From assembly GCF_905220705.1 (NCBI RefSeq), contig NZ_CAJNAT010000005.1, positions 292,353 to 356,352 of the forward strand: 64,000 nt of DNA. Reading direction: 5' to 3'. Source of the stretch: Paraburkholderia domus (GTDB lineage Bacteria > Pseudomonadota > Gammaproteobacteria > Burkholderiales > Burkholderiaceae). Position numbers and translations under genes: made by a program. Each line of letters starts with the position of its first letter. Position 1 is the stretch's first letter. Positions 1 through 11,600 of this stretch are shown here, one piece after another. The notes beneath the pieces were generated by a model. The model was not told the DNA's origin, did no database searches, and saw nothing but the letters and a program-made list of their open reading frames with translations.

Positions 1-620
1 ATCAGTCCGAGGCCGTGCGCGGCGTCGATCAGCGCTTTCAGTTCTTCGGGCCGGCCGTACGCGGAATCGGGCGCATACGGCAACACGCCGTCGTAGCCCC
101 AGTTGTGCTTGCCGGGAAAGTCGTTCAACGGCATCAATTCGATGGCTGTCACCCCGAGCGCGGCAAGCGCGGGCAAACGTTTCTGCACACCCGCATAGCC
201 GCCCATTGCGCCGACGTGCAACTCGTACAACACCGTTTCTTCCCACGGGCGGCCATGCCAGTTCGTATGTTCCCAGCGATACGCGCGCGGGTCGATCACT
301 TCGCTCGGACCATGCACGTCTTGCGGCTGAAAGCGCGACGCAGGATCGGGCACCGCGTGCTCACCATCGAGCCGGAAGCGGTACAGCGTGCCCGCGCCGC
401 AGTCGACGGTCGCTTCGAACCAGCCGTTGCCGGCGGACGTCATGTCGTGCGCGCCTTGGGTCGGTCCGTTTTCGATCGCCACCTGGACGGTCTTGCACGA
501 AGGCGCCCAGAAACGGAACCGGGTGCGCGGGTTCGCGCCCGTAGCGCCCAGCAGCTGTGCGCTGAACGGCAGGCAATGCGCGTGATGATGCGCGTGAGGA
601 TCAATCGGACTTTCGGACAT
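1..620 (-). CDS. treZ: Malto-oligosyltrehalose trehalohydrolase (partial, C-terminus beyond window)
   Basis: TreZ cleaves trehalose from the maltooligosyl-trehalose made by TreY, in the cytoplasm. Only about 206 N-terminal codons lie in the window; the gene runs off the left edge. The start at 620 reads MSESPIDPHAHHHAHCLP, followed by the N-terminal beta-sandwich (FRFWAPSCKTVQVAIE) and the beginning of the GH13 barrel (YELHVGAMGGYAGVQKRLPALAALG, split here only by wording, then ELMPLNDFPGKHNWGYD). These match the TreZ/branching-enzyme-like GH13 subfamily. The catalytic residues lie outside the window. It starts 30 nt after the glgX stop and is probably the next gene of the same operon; malQ and treY would be expected further on, but that is inference. 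Position in the operon and the GNHP-like N-terminus make TreZ clearly more likely than a second glgB. Confidence 0.88.
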   Translation of the reverse strand, partial: MSESPIDPHAHHHAHCLPFSAQLLGATGANPRTRFRFWAPSCKTVQVAIENGPTQGAHDMTSAGNGWFEATVDCGAGTLYRFRLDGEHAVPDPASRFQPQDVHGPSEVIDPRAYRWEHTNWHGRPWEETVLYELHVGAMGGYAGVQKRLPALAALGVTAIELMPLNDFPGKHNWGYDGVLPYAPDSAYGRPEELKALIDAAHGLGL

Positions 621-650
621 GATTCATCACCATTCGGTTTTGCTTCCCGC

Positions 651-2870
651 CTACGTGGTCGGCGACGTATCGCTGATCGGCGGATGCGCACCTGGATCGG
701 GCGGCAGGGCGGTCAACAGCCGCGGCCCGTGCTGCGCGCCGGCCTTCCAGCCTGCCTGCCAATCCGCTTCGCCGACGGGTTGCGCCGCCAGCATGACGAG
801 GCTATGCGCGGCCACTTCGACCTCCGGCACCGCCAACCGGTGTGGCGCGCTTTCCGGCTCAGCAGTATCCAGCAGCACATGCCATTCCAGATGCGGTGCG
901 GGTGGCGCGAAACGCACCGTTTCCGCCGAGGCGTTGAGCATCATCAACAATACTTCTGTTTCGCCATTCAAGCCTGGACCTGCGCGCCGCAGCGTGAACG
1001 CGCGGCCTTCGGGGTCCTGCCAGGCCTCGATGGTGAGTGGATCGCCGTGTTCATCGAACCAGCCGACATCGAACAGGCCCGGCAATACTTCGCGATCGCC
1101 GAACAGAAAGCGCGTTTCGCGCAGCAGCGGATGCTGTTTGCGCAGTGCGATCACGCGCGCGACGAAGGCGGTCATCTGACGGCCTTCGAGCGACTCCGCG
1201 CGCTCCCAGTCAAGCCATGATAGTTCGTTATCCTGGCAGTACGCATTGTTGTTGCCGTTCTGCGTACGCAGTGACTCGTCGCCTGCCAGCATCATGGGCG
1301 TGCCGAGCGCCATCAGCAGCGTGGTAATCAACGAGCGGGCCACGCGCTTGCGAGTTTCGAGAACGGCCGGATCGTCGGTTGGGCCTTCCACACCCCAATT
1401 GCGACTGCAGTTTTCGTTGTGGCCGTCGTTGTTGTCTTCGCCATTCGCCTCGTTATGCTTGTGTTCGTACGCGGTGACATCGGCGAGCGTAAAGCCGTCA
1501 TGCGACGTGACAAAGTTGACCGATGCCCACGGCTTCCTGAACCGCCGGTTGAACAGATCGGCGGAGCCGGTCAGGCGCGCGGCAAGGTCGGGGCGCAGGC
1601 CCGCATCGCCGCGCCAGAAGCGGCGCACCGTGTCGCGGAAACGATCGTTCCATTCGGCGAAGCCCGGCGGATGATTGCCGAGTTGGTAACCGCCCGGGCC
1701 GATATCCCACGGCTCGGAAATCAGCTTGCGCTGCGACAGAATCGGGTCCTGGCGCAATGCGTCGAAGAAACCGGAGCCGGGATCGAAACCATGCTGCTCA
1801 CGACCGAGCGTCACGCCGAGATCGAAACGGAAGCCGTCGATATTGAACTTGGTCGACCAGTAGCGCAGCGAATCCATCACCATCTGCAGCACGCGTGGAT
1901 GCGCCAGGTTCACGGTGTTGCCGCAGCCGGTGTCGTTGATCTGGTGGCGTTCGTCGCCGGGAATCAGGCGGTAGTAACTCGCATTGTCGAGGCCGCGCCA
2001 TGCGACGGTCGGGCCCATCTCGTTGCCTTCGCAGGTGTGGTTGTAGACCACGTCGAGAATCACTTCGATGCCGGCCGCGTGCAATTGACGCACGGCGATG
2101 CGCATTTCATCGAGCCGGTGCGTGCTCAGATACGACGGCTCCGGTGCAAAAAATGCCGCGGTGTTGTAACCCCAGTAATTGCGCAGGCCGCGCTCCACCA
2201 GAAAGCGGTCATTCAGAAACGCATGCACGGGCAGCAATTCGACAGCGGTCACGCCGAGTTTCAGTAAATGGTCGATGAATTCCGGCGAAGCCAGTGCGGC
2301 AAACGTGCCACGTTCGTGCTGGCGCAAATCGGGGCGCAACATCGACACGCCGCGCACATGCGCCTCATAGACGACGGTTTCGCCCCAAGGCACATTCGGA
2401 CGCTTGTCGTGCGACCAGTCGAAGGCTTCGTCGATCACGACGCACTTCGGCATGGCCGGCGCCGAATCGCGGCGGTCGATGGAAAGGTCGGCTCGATTCG
2501 AATGCACGCGATAGCTGAACAGCGCGTCGGACCAGCGGAACTGCCCGACCAGTTTGCGTGCATACGGATCGAGCAACAGTTTGTGCGGATTGAAGCGATG
2601 CCCATGTTGCGGCTGATACGGCCCATGCGCGCGAAACCCGTACGCGGTGCCGGGGTGCGCATTGGGCAAATAGCCGTGCCAGATTTCGTCGGTGCATTCG
2701 GGCAGCGTGAAGCGTCGGATCTCTTTGCGACCGGTGGGGTCGAACAGGCAAAGCTCGATTTTCTGCGCATTCGCCGAGAACACTGCAAAGTTGACGCCGA
2801 GGCCGTCCCAGCTGGCGCCGAGCGGATAGGGCGAGCCGGGCAGAAGCCGGTCGGGCAGTGCATGCGACAT
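651..2870 (-). CDS. glgX: Glycogen debranching enzyme GlgX
   Basis: GlgX hydrolyses alpha-1,6 branch points of phosphorylase-limited or maltooligosyl glucans, supplying linear chains to TreY/TreZ. The 739-residue product has an N-terminal CBM48-like domain (LGASWDGLGVNFAVFSANAQ) and a GH13 barrel with the three acidic residues in context: GFRFDLG (nucleophile), LISEPWDIGPGGYQLG (acid/base) and TSHDGFTL (transition-state Asp). The open frame extends 16 codons further upstream (to 2918), but AAGGAAGGGG sits just before the ATG at 2870, so I chose that start. It lies 98 nt downstream of glgB and 30 nt upstream of treZ on the same strand. Length is typical for the family, and no damage is visible. 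Confidence 0.95.
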   Translation of the reverse strand: MSHALPDRLLPGSPYPLGASWDGLGVNFAVFSANAQKIELCLFDPTGRKEIRRFTLPECTDEIWHGYLPNAHPGTAYGFRAHGPYQPQHGHRFNPHKLLLDPYARKLVGQFRWSDALFSYRVHSNRADLSIDRRDSAPAMPKCVVIDEAFDWSHDKRPNVPWGETVVYEAHVRGVSMLRPDLRQHERGTFAALASPEFIDHLLKLGVTAVELLPVHAFLNDRFLVERGLRNYWGYNTAAFFAPEPSYLSTHRLDEMRIAVRQLHAAGIEVILDVVYNHTCEGNEMGPTVAWRGLDNASYYRLIPGDERHQINDTGCGNTVNLAHPRVLQMVMDSLRYWSTKFNIDGFRFDLGVTLGREQHGFDPGSGFFDALRQDPILSQRKLISEPWDIGPGGYQLGNHPPGFAEWNDRFRDTVRRFWRGDAGLRPDLAARLTGSADLFNRRFRKPWASVNFVTSHDGFTLADVTAYEHKHNEANGEDNNDGHNENCSRNWGVEGPTDDPAVLETRKRVARSLITTLLMALGTPMMLAGDESLRTQNGNNNAYCQDNELSWLDWERAESLEGRQMTAFVARVIALRKQHPLLRETRFLFGDREVLPGLFDVGWFDEHGDPLTIEAWQDPEGRAFTLRRAGPGLNGETEVLLMMLNASAETVRFAPPAPHLEWHVLLDTAEPESAPHRLAVPEVEVAAHSLVMLAAQPVGEADWQAGWKAGAQHGPRLLTALPPDPGAHPPISDTSPTT

Positions 2871-2968
2871 GATTCCCCTTCCTTGTTCTGTTTTATGAAC
2901 GCTATCGTGGGACTTCATGCAACGAGCGCGCGGCCTGGCGGCCGCGCGCTTGCCTTACAACACATCCA

Positions 2969-5179
2969 TCAATCCGCGCGCAAAACGATCGTCGCCAAAG
3001 GCGGCAGCGTCAGCGCAGCGGAATGCGGCCAGCCGTGGTTCGAGATTTCGTCGGTATGAATCAGGCCGCCATTACCCATGTTCGAGCCACCGTACACGCC
3101 GGCATCCGTATTCAGCACTTCCACCCAGCGGCCGCCGCGCGTCATGCCGATCCGGTATCCGATCCGCGGCACCGGCGTCATATTGCACACGACGACGAGT
3201 TCGCGGCCTTCGCCATCAGTGCGGCGGTAGGCGTACACGCTGTTGCCGTTGTCGTCGCCGACCAGCCATTGGAAACCGCCCGGCTCGCTGTCGAGCCGAT
3301 GTAGCGCAGGTTCCTCGTTATACAGATGGTTGAGGTCGCGCACGAGTTTCTGAACGCCGTGATGGTTCGGATCGTCGAGCAGATGCCAGTGCGGCGACGT
3401 GTCGTGATCGAACTCGGCCATCTGGCCGAATTCGCCGCCCATGAACAGCAGTTTCTTGCCCGGATGCGTCCACATGAAGCCGAAGTACGCGCGCAGATTG
3501 GCGAACTTCTGCCATCTGTCGCCGGGCATCTTGCCGAGCAGCGAGCCTTTGCCGTGAACGACTTCGTCATGCGAGAGCGGCAGCACGAAACGCTCGGAAT
3601 ACGCGTACACCATCCCGAACGTCATCATGTGGTGATGGTATTGGCGGTAGACCGGGTCCTCTTCCATGTAATGGAGCGTGTCGTGCATCCAGCCCATGTT
3701 CCACTTGAACTGGAAACCGAGGCCGCCGTCTTCGATGCGCGCCGTCACGCCAGGCCACGCGGTCGATTCTTCGGCGATCGTGATCGCGCCCGGTACGCCC
3801 GGCACATAGCCGACTTCATGATTCAGCCGCTTCAGAAACGCGATCGATTCGAGGTTTTCGCGCCCGCCGTAGATATTCGGCACCCACTGACCAGGCTCGC
3901 GCGAATAGTCGCGATATAGCATCGAGGCGACCGCATCCACGCGCAGGCCGTCGACGTGATAGCGCTTCAACCACGCGAGACCCGATGCCACCAGGAACGC
4001 GCTCACCTCGTTGCGACCGAGGTTGTAGATCATCGTGTTCCAGTCCTGGTGATAACCTTCGCGCGGATCGGCGTGCTCGTAGAGCGGCGTGCCGTCGAAG
4101 TCGACCAGGCCATGCGCGTCGTTCGGAAAGTGCGCCGGCACCCAGTCGAGAATCACGCCGAGACCGGCCTCGTGCGCCTTGTCGACGAACAGGGCGAATT
4201 GCTCAGGCTTGCCGAAGCGTGCGGATGGCGCGAACTGTCCGAGCGGCTGATAGCCCCACGAACCGCCGAACGGATGCTCGGCAACCGGCATGAACTCCAC
4301 GTGCGTGAAGCCCATGCTTTTCACGTAAGGAATCAGCCGCTCGGCGAGTTCTTCCCAGGTGAGCCCGCGCTGACCTTCTTCGGCGACGCGCAGCCACGAT
4401 TCGGCATGTACTTCGTAGATCGAGATCGGCGAGCGAGGGGTTTGTTTGGCGGCGCGCGACTGAATCCAATCGTGATCGGTCCATGCAAACTGTTCGATCT
4501 CGTCGACGTGCGCGACCACTGACGCAGTGCCCGGCGGCTTTTCCGTTTGCATCGCGCACGGATCGGCTTTCAACGGCAGCGGATGACCGTCGCGCGACAG
4601 CAACTCGTATTTGTAGCGCGTGCCCGGACCGACGCGCGGTACGAACAATTCCCATACACCGGCTTGATGACGCAGCCGCATCGGATGACGGCGACCGTCC
4701 CACGAATTGAAGTCGCCGACCACCGACACGCGCCGCGCGTTCGGCGCCCATACGGCGAAGCGCACGCCCGGCACGCCGTCCACTTCCATTGGGCGCGCGC
4801 CGAGGCATTCGAGCACCGCGTACGGGTCGCCACCGGCGAGGCGGCCCAACGGCTCGTCGCCGAGAACGGGGCCGAACGAATACGTGTCCTCGATTTCCTG
4901 CACGGTGCCGTGCCAGTCGATGCGCAAGCGATAGGGCGCCGCCGACGTGACGCGCCCCGCAAACAGCCCCGGCCTGAGTTGCTTGAGCTCGCCGAGCGTG
5001 GCGCCATCCGCGCGTGAAATCACCGTGACGTGCGAGGCGTTGGGTAACAGCGCGCGCACCACCGGACCCGCATCCGTCTGATGCATGCCGAGCTGCGAGA
5101 AAGGATCGGGGTGACGCGCTTCGACGAGCGCGTCGATTTCGAGCGGTTGAAGGCCTGCGGCCGGATCGTGCTCACTCAT
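2969..5179 (-). CDS. glgB: 1,4-alpha-glucan branching enzyme GlgB
   Basis: GlgB introduces alpha-1,6 branches into linear alpha-1,4-glucan. The 736-residue protein has two N-terminal beta-sandwich modules (about 20-110 and 115-225; the second, with [20 protein letters not shown], is CBM48) and a GH13 barrel. Catalytic residues read as D415 in GLRVDAV, E470 in ITIAEES and D538 in [10 protein letters not shown]. The family-typical [15 protein letters not shown] stretch is present. The start overlaps the 3' end of treS-mak by 8 nt, so translation is probably coupled. In GlgE-pathway clusters this enzyme branches the maltosyl polymer made by GlgE, which fits its place here. No ADP-glucose enzymes (glgC, glgA) are in the window. 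Confidence 0.97.
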   Translation of the reverse strand: MSEHDPAAGLQPLEIDALVEARHPDPFSQLGMHQTDAGPVVRALLPNASHVTVISRADGATLGELKQLRPGLFAGRVTSAAPYRLRIDWHGTVQEIEDTYSFGPVLGDEPLGRLAGGDPYAVLECLGARPMEVDGVPGVRFAVWAPNARRVSVVGDFNSWDGRRHPMRLRHQAGVWELFVPRVGPGTRYKYELLSRDGHPLPLKADPCAMQTEKPPGTASVVAHVDEIEQFAWTDHDWIQSRAAKQTPRSPISIYEVHAESWLRVAEEGQRGLTWEELAERLIPYVKSMGFTHVEFMPVAEHPFGGSWGYQPLGQFAPSARFGKPEQFALFVDKAHEAGLGVILDWVPAHFPNDAHGLVDFDGTPLYEHADPREGYHQDWNTMIYNLGRNEVSAFLVASGLAWLKRYHVDGLRVDAVASMLYRDYSREPGQWVPNIYGGRENLESIAFLKRLNHEVGYVPGVPGAITIAEESTAWPGVTARIEDGGLGFQFKWNMGWMHDTLHYMEEDPVYRQYHHHMMTFGMVYAYSERFVLPLSHDEVVHGKGSLLGKMPGDRWQKFANLRAYFGFMWTHPGKKLLFMGGEFGQMAEFDHDTSPHWHLLDDPNHHGVQKLVRDLNHLYNEEPALHRLDSEPGGFQWLVGDDNGNSVYAYRRTDGEGRELVVVCNMTPVPRIGYRIGMTRGGRWVEVLNTDAGVYGGSNMGNGGLIHTDEISNHGWPHSAALTLPPLATIVLRAD

Positions 5180-8100
5180 AGTCGCCCTCGGCCGGAGTAG
5201 GCGGTGTGGCGGCGCCTGGCGCCTGGGTTGATGGATCGTGCTGCGAGTGGCCGGTGTCGCCGAGCAACCGGCTGGTGAGCGCGGCGAGGCCGCGTACCGG
5301 CAAACTGAGCCACGTCGGACGGTTGGCCGCTTCGTAACGGATTTCGTACGCGGCTTTCTCGATCAGGAACAGATCGAGCAAGGATTGTTCGGCTTCGGGC
5401 GCGACCAGTTGCGTCGGCGAATCCGCGACGGCGGCGCGGTACTCCTTCAGGAACGTTTCGGTCGCGTGGGCCCGGAAGCGGTCGAACAGCACGCGTTTGC
5501 GATCGGCAGTTTGCTGCGGCGCGCTTTCCATCGTGGACTGCGCCGCTGCGCTCGCATACGAGAGCGAGCGCATCAAGCCGGCCACGTCGCGCAACGGGCT
5601 CGACTTCTGACGCCGCTCCTCGAGCGTGCGCGCCGGCTCGCCTTCGAAGTCGATCAGATAGGCGTCGCCCTGCGCGACCAGCACCTGACCCAGATGGAAG
5701 TCGCCGTGAATGCGAGTGCGCAGTGCGCCCGCATCGCCCGACACCAGCTTGCTGACCGCGGCGACCAACGCGGCGCGGCGGTCGATCAGGCTTTGCGCCA
5801 ACGCTTTCGTGTCCGGATCGCTCATCTGCTCGATGCGCGGGGCGAGCAGATCGAGCGCGCCGGCGAGCATGGACTGCGTGCCGTCGACCCACGCCTTCAC
5901 CTGGTCGGCGCTGGCGAGTTCCGGTGCGAATGCCGGGTCGTCGGAAGGTGACGCAAGCGCCATGTGCAGTTCGCCGAGCCGCTTACCGATGGTGCCGGCC
6001 AGCGCGCTGTAGCCTTCCATGAGAATCGCTTCGTTGTCGCGATCCGGCGATTGCCCGTCCGTGTCGACGGCGATGGCGAGTTCGTCCACCGAGCGGCGCA
6101 GGTAGTCGAGCGACCAGTTCCAGGCGTCGCCCTGATTGTCGATATAGCCTTGCAAGATAGCGAGCGTATGGGGCACGCCTTCGGGATCGACGCGCACCAC
6201 TTCACCATACAGTGGCGCGGTGTTCGCGTAGCCGAGCTGGGTCAGATAGCGGCTGATTTCCGCTTCCGGATGAATGCCGCTTACCAGACGCCGCACGAGT
6301 TTGAGCACCGCGGCATCGGCGATGATCAGCGAGCTGTTGCTTTGTTCGGCTGCCAGCCAGCGGATCTCAGGCCGTTCGCCGAGATCGTCGAGTTCGGAGA
6401 AGCGCTCGGTCGGTATGAACCTGATTTCGCTCTTCTGCACGGTCGGAATGACCGCGCGTTCGCGCAGTTTGCGCAGCACGCCATGCGCGAAGATCGGCAG
6501 CGCGAACGCGTCCGTCAGATGGCCGACGTTGCGGCCGCGGCGCACGCGCGCCAGCGCCAGTTGCATGAACAGCGGTGTAGTGGTTTCGCCGCCCCACGTG
6601 ATTGCGATCGGCACCACGTAGCGCTCGGTGTGATCGCCCACGTCCGCTTCGATCTCGGTAAATGCGAAACCGCCGTTCGGGATCGTGGTCAATGCGGCAA
6701 GGTGCACGGCGTGCATCTTCTGATCCTTCGATGCAAACCAGCGGCGCCGGCTCAGCCATGACGGCAGCACTTCGGATTCGAGCAGGCGGACGTTTTCCGG
6801 CGTCGGGCCGGCCTGGCCCTCGCGGATCACGATCGTAACGAATTCGGGTAGCGGCTCGGAATGTGCCTGCGCCCAGGTCGGACGCTGGCCGCCCGGGCAC
6901 AGCATGAACCACAGGAAACCGTACGGCGGGAAGGTCAGCAGATAAGTGAGCTGGCCGATTGCCGGGAACACGGAATCGGCGGTCATTTCGATCGGCACCG
7001 AGCCGTTGAATTCCGATAGATCGAGTTCGACCGCTTGCGGTGCGCGCGACAGGTTGGCTACGCACAATATCGGCGGCTCGCCTGGCAGTTCGCGCAGATA
7101 CGCAAGGATCTTGCGGTTTTCCGGTTTCAGGAAGCGGATCGTGCCGCGTCCGAAGGTTTGTTTCGCGCGACGCGTGGCGAGCATGCGCCGGGTCCAGTTC
7201 AACAGCGAATGCGGGTCGCGGCTTTGCGCTTCGACGTTCACGGCGTCGAAGCCGTACAACGACCCCATCACCGGCGGCAGCACCAGTTGCTCAGGATCCG
7301 CGCGCGAGAATCCGCCGTTGCGATCCGACGACCATTGCATCGGCGTGCGCACGCCGTCGCGATCGCCGAGGTGAATGTTGTCGCCCATGCCGAGCTCGTC
7401 GCCGTAGTAGATCACGGGCGTGCCGGGCATCGACAGCAGCAGCGAATTGATCAGCTCGATGCGCCGGCGGTCGCGCTCCATCAGCGGCGCGAGGCGGCGG
7501 CGAATGCCGAGGTTCAGGCGCGCGCGCCGATCGCTCGCATAGGTGTTCCACAGATAATCGCGCTCGGAATCCGTGACCATTTCCAGCGTCAGTTCATCGT
7601 GATTGCGCAGGAAAATCGCCCATTGGTTCGTTTCCGCGAGGTCCGGCGTCTGCCGCATGATGTCGGTGATCGGGAAGCGATCCTCGCTCGCAATCGACAT
7701 ATAGATGCGCGGCATCAGCGGGAAGTGAAACGCCATGTGGCATTCGTCTTCGTCGCCGAAATATTCCTTCACGTCTTCCGGCCACTGGTTTGCTTCGGCG
7801 AGCAGCATGCGGTTCGGATACTCGGCGTCGATGGTCGCGCGGATCTTCTTCAGTACCGCATGCGTTTCCGGCAGGTTCTCGTTGTTGGTGCCTTCGCGTT
7901 CGACCAGATACGGCACCGCGTCGAGCCGCAGCCCGTCAATGCCCATGTCGAGCCAGAAGCGCATCACTTGCAGCACTTCCTTCAGCACGGCCGGATTGTC
8001 GAAGTTCAGATCGGGCTGATGCGAATAGAAGCGATGCCAGTAGTAAGCGCCCGCGACCGGATCGTGCGTCCAGTTCGACGGCTCCGAATCGATGAAGATG

Positions 8101-8633
8101 ATGCGCGTTTCCTGGTACTTCTGATCGGTATCGGACCACACATAGTAGTTGCGATGATTCGACCCCGGCTTCGCGCGACGGGCGCGCTGAAACCACGGGT
8201 GCTGATCCGACGTGTGGTTGATCACCAGTTCCGTAATCACGCGGATGCCGCGTGCGTGCGCTTCCTGAATGAAGCGCTTCACGTCGGAAAGCTGGCCGTA
8301 GTCCGGATGCACATTGCGGTAATCGGCGATGTCGTAGCCGTCGTCGCGACGCGGCGACGGATAGAACGGCAGCAGCCAGATCGCATTCACACCGAGCTCG
8401 GCGATGTAATCGAGCTTCGCGATCAAGCCGGGAAAATCGCCCACGCCGTCGTTGTTTGCGTCAAAGAACGACTTGATGTGCACCTGATAAATGATCGCGT
8501 CTTTGTACCAGAGTGGATCGTCGCTCAGGGCCGCGGGCTTGCCGCGCCGATGCGAGCGCGCCTTGGCCGCACTGTCGGTGGCCGCGCTCGCATGGGTTTG
8601 CGACGTGCTTTGGGCTGAATCGTCACGCTTCAT
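5172..8633 (-). CDS. treS: Fused trehalose synthase / maltokinase (TreS-Mak)
   Basis: A natural two-domain fusion of 1,153 residues. The N-terminal GH13 trehalose synthase (about 40-590) interconverts trehalose and maltose; the triad is visible as D238 ([10 protein letters not shown]), E280 ([11 protein letters not shown]) and D346 ([11 protein letters not shown]). The C-terminal domain (about 610-1110) is a maltokinase with an aminoglycoside-kinase-like fold; [20 protein letters not shown] and the following FEGEP form its catalytic and Mg-binding loops. Together they make maltose-1-phosphate from trehalose, the GlgE substrate. It overlaps glgE by 4 nt upstream and glgB by 8 nt downstream. 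TreS and Mak (Pep2) are separate or bound proteins in mycobacteria. The first 35 residues are Ser/Ala/Lys-rich and look disordered. Confidence 0.96.
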   Translation of the reverse strand: MKRDDSAQSTSQTHASAATDSAAKARSHRRGKPAALSDDPLWYKDAIIYQVHIKSFFDANNDGVGDFPGLIAKLDYIAELGVNAIWLLPFYPSPRRDDGYDIADYRNVHPDYGQLSDVKRFIQEAHARGIRVITELVINHTSDQHPWFQRARRAKPGSNHRNYYVWSDTDQKYQETRIIFIDSEPSNWTHDPVAGAYYWHRFYSHQPDLNFDNPAVLKEVLQVMRFWLDMGIDGLRLDAVPYLVEREGTNNENLPETHAVLKKIRATIDAEYPNRMLLAEANQWPEDVKEYFGDEDECHMAFHFPLMPRIYMSIASEDRFPITDIMRQTPDLAETNQWAIFLRNHDELTLEMVTDSERDYLWNTYASDRRARLNLGIRRRLAPLMERDRRRIELINSLLLSMPGTPVIYYGDELGMGDNIHLGDRDGVRTPMQWSSDRNGGFSRADPEQLVLPPVMGSLYGFDAVNVEAQSRDPHSLLNWTRRMLATRRAKQTFGRGTIRFLKPENRKILAYLRELPGEPPILCVANLSRAPQAVELDLSEFNGSVPIEMTADSVFPAIGQLTYLLTFPPYGFLWFMLCPGGQRPTWAQAHSEPLPEFVTIVIREGQAGPTPENVRLLESEVLPSWLSRRRWFASKDQKMHAVHLAALTTIPNGGFAFTEIEADVGDHTERYVVPIAITWGGETTTPLFMQLALARVRRGRNVGHLTDAFALPIFAHGVLRKLRERAVIPTVQKSEIRFIPTERFSELDDLGERPEIRWLAAEQSNSSLIIADAAVLKLVRRLVSGIHPEAEISRYLTQLGYANTAPLYGEVVRVDPEGVPHTLAILQGYIDNQGDAWNWSLDYLRRSVDELAIAVDTDGQSPDRDNEAILMEGYSALAGTIGKRLGELHMALASPSDDPAFAPELASADQVKAWVDGTQSMLAGALDLLAPRIEQMSDPDTKALAQSLIDRRAALVAAVSKLVSGDAGALRTRIHGDFHLGQVLVAQGDAYLIDFEGEPARTLEERRQKSSPLRDVAGLMRSLSYASAAAQSTMESAPQQTADRKRVLFDRFRAHATETFLKEYRAAVADSPTQLVAPEAEQSLLDLFLIEKAAYEIRYEAANRPTWLSLPVRGLAALTSRLLGDTGHSQHDPSTQAPGAATPPTPAEGDYE

Positions 8634-11600
8634 GTCGCACCTTCCGTTGGGGTTGGGTTGCCAGCGTTGTCTGCGTGATAGTCGCTGTCGGCATCATCCG
8701 GGCGCTCGGCGGGCAGGCCGCCGAGCGGCGCGATGCGCCAGATCGAAAACGGCTGGCCAGAACCGAGCCGGACGTGTTGCGAGCGGCCGTGCCATTCGAA
8801 GCGTGCGCCGGTCATCTGATCGGTCACTTCCAGCGCGCCATGGTCGTGCAGATTCCAGTGCTGGAAAGTGTCCCACGACAATTCAATGTCTGCGCCCTGT
8901 TCGTTGAATGGGTCGAGATTGATTGCCACCAGGATCACGTTGTCGCGTGCCTGCGTCGCTTTTTCGAAGAACAGGATGTTGTCATTGTGCGCGGGGAGGA
9001 ACGTGAGGCCCAGATGCGTTTGCAGCGCCGGGTTCGTGCTGCGAATCCGGTTCAACGCACTGATCTCGCCGACAATGTTGCCGGGCCGGTTCCAGTCCCA
9101 CGCGCGCAGCTGATACTTCTCGGAATCCAGATATTCCTCGCTGTTCGGCAGCGCGGCGGCTTCGCACAATTCGAAACCGCTATACACGCCCCACAATCCG
9201 GCGAGCGTGGATGCCAACGCGGCCCGAATCAGAAAGCCGGAACGTCCGGAAGACTGCAAATGCCGCGGGTTGATGTCCGGCGTATTGACGAAGAAATTCG
9301 GCCGGTAGAAATCACGCGCGCTGGTTTGCGTGAGTTCGGTCATGTACTCGATGAAGTCGCGTTTGGACTCACGCCACGTGAAATACGTGTACGACTGCGA
9401 GAAGCCGATCTTCCCGAGCCGGTTCATCATGCGCGGCCGGGTGAAGGCTTCGGCGAGAAAGATCGTGTCGGGATAGCGCGAGCGCACGTCGGCGATTACC
9501 CATTCCCAGAACGGCAGCGGTTTGGTGTGGGGATTGTCGACCCGGAAAATGTGCACACCCGCCTCGATCCAGAACAGGAAGACGTCGCGCAGCGCGAGCC
9601 ATAGACCGGGCTTGGCGTCGTGCGCATAGAAGTCGGGATTGACGATGTCCTGGTACTTCTTCGGCGGGTTTTCCGCGTAACGCAGCGTGCCGTCGGGCCG
9701 CCAGGCGAACCACGTCGGATGCTCCTTCAGCCAGGGGTGATCCGGCGAGCACTGGATCGCGAAGTCGAGCGCGATTTCGAGGCCGTGCGCGTGCGCGGCG
9801 GCCAGCATCTGCTTGAAGTCGTCGAGCGTGCCGAGTTCGGGATGCACAGCGGTGTGGCCACCTTCGGTCCCGCCGATCGCATAGGGGCTGCCTACGTCCC
9901 CCGGTTGCGCGTTCAGCGTGTTGTTGCGGCCTTTGCGGTTCGCGATGCCGATCGGGTGGATCGGCGGGAAGTACAGCACGTCGAAACCCATGTCGCGGAT
10001 GCGCGGCAGTTTCGTGATGACGTCAGCGAAAGTGCCGTGGCGCGATTCGTCGTCGCTCATCGAGCGCGGGAAGATCTCGTACCAGCTGGCAAAGCGCGCG
10101 GCGGTCCGGTCGGCATCGATCTTGTAGACGATCGGATCGCGGCTCAGGAACGGCCGGTGGCGCGCGGCGGTCATCGCTTTCGCGGTGGCCGGTTCGAGCA
10201 GCAGCGCGAGCTTGGCCTCGGGGTCGGCCTTGGTGAAGAGCTTGACGATCTGTTCGAGCGGCTCGGTCACCGCGCCTTCTGCGGTTTCCACTTCGGCGAG
10301 CACCAGCGCGAACAGATGCGTGGCTTCGTCGAGTTCGAGCTCGACGGTTTGGCCTGCCTTCAGCTTCTTCTGGATATGCTCGACCAGCGACGCAAAATCG
10401 TCGCGCCATGCGATGACCGTGAATTCGTGACGGCCGAGACGCTCCAGCGGGATGCGTGCTTTCCAGATATCGAGGCCGGCCGGCTGTGCCGGGCTCATCG
10501 GTACTTCGTGCCAGGCCGTTTCGTCGGCGGCGCGCCAGATAACGGCGGCGGCAATCTTGTCGTGACCTTCCGCGAAGATCGCGGCGGTGATTTCGGCGCG
10601 TTCGCCCACTGAACGCTTGGCGGGGAAGCGTCCATCGTCGACCGAGGGCGCTACGCTCTCGATCGCCACGCGCGGCGCGTTGATCGCTTCGAGGACGGTT
10701 TTGTGGCCGCTGCGCTTGCTGTTCGCTTTGTCGATGGGCGGCGCGAGGCGGACCGGATTGTCGGCTACCGCGCGGAACAGGCGCACTGCGCCGGGTGCGA
10801 GCGTGAACGGCGTCAATGCGGCGGGCGTGGCTTGCCCAGGCGCGTCGAGCGGGGCGAAGCGGGTGAAGTTGCCCGGCACGCCCGGGAGGAAGCGCGCGGG
10901 GTCGACGCGCACAGGCGCGCCGAGGTCCGGATTGATGACGATCAGGACCGCTTCGGCAGCGTTGCGCAGATCGGGTGTGTCGGCACGCAGCAAGACGGCT
11001 GCAGGCGCGCCGGGACCGCTCAGCGGGCGCAATTCGCCATTGGCGTGCAGCGTCTTCGTATGGCGCGCCACCTCGTTCGCATGGCTGATCCGTTCCGAAA
11101 GATCGAAAGGCTTCGATTGACAGGCCAGCGCAAACTGCGAAGCGTCGCCGCGTGTCTGCGACATCGGCTCGGCGATGCCGTATTCGAAGCCCATCGGCAT
11201 CATCCAGCCGGTGCCGGTCGAGGCCGACGCGAACAACGCACGCCGGTAGGCCCGTTCGACGATGGCGGCGTCGTGCGCATCGCCGAGATCGGCGGCGAGG
11301 CGGGTGCCGTAAGGCGCTTCGGGAAAGGCGATGGGTGGGGCGATGCGCGCGAGGGCGGCATGCTCTTCCACCATCCAGCTGGCGCGGAAGTCCCACCAGC
11401 GCACCGACGAGAACACGCTGTCGAAGCCCGCGCCTTCGAGGCCGAGCAGATCGCTCCGGGCGAGACCCGGCGTCGCGGCAAGGAAACGCACGTCAGGATG
11501 CTTTGGGCGAACCGCGTCGCCGAGTTGCCGCCAAACTGCGGCCGGCACGCGATGCGGCGAATCGAACCGGAAGCCGCCAACCCCCGCCTCGGCCAGCGCC

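Noticed and set aside
15..1220. Long plus-strand open frame opposite treZ and glgX
   Set aside because: Antisense shadow of high-GC genes; no recognisable domain, Arg/His-rich, no ribosome site.
7035..8618. 527-codon frame opposite treS
   Set aside because: Shadow of the TreS domain on the other strand; the sense protein has its full catalytic triad.
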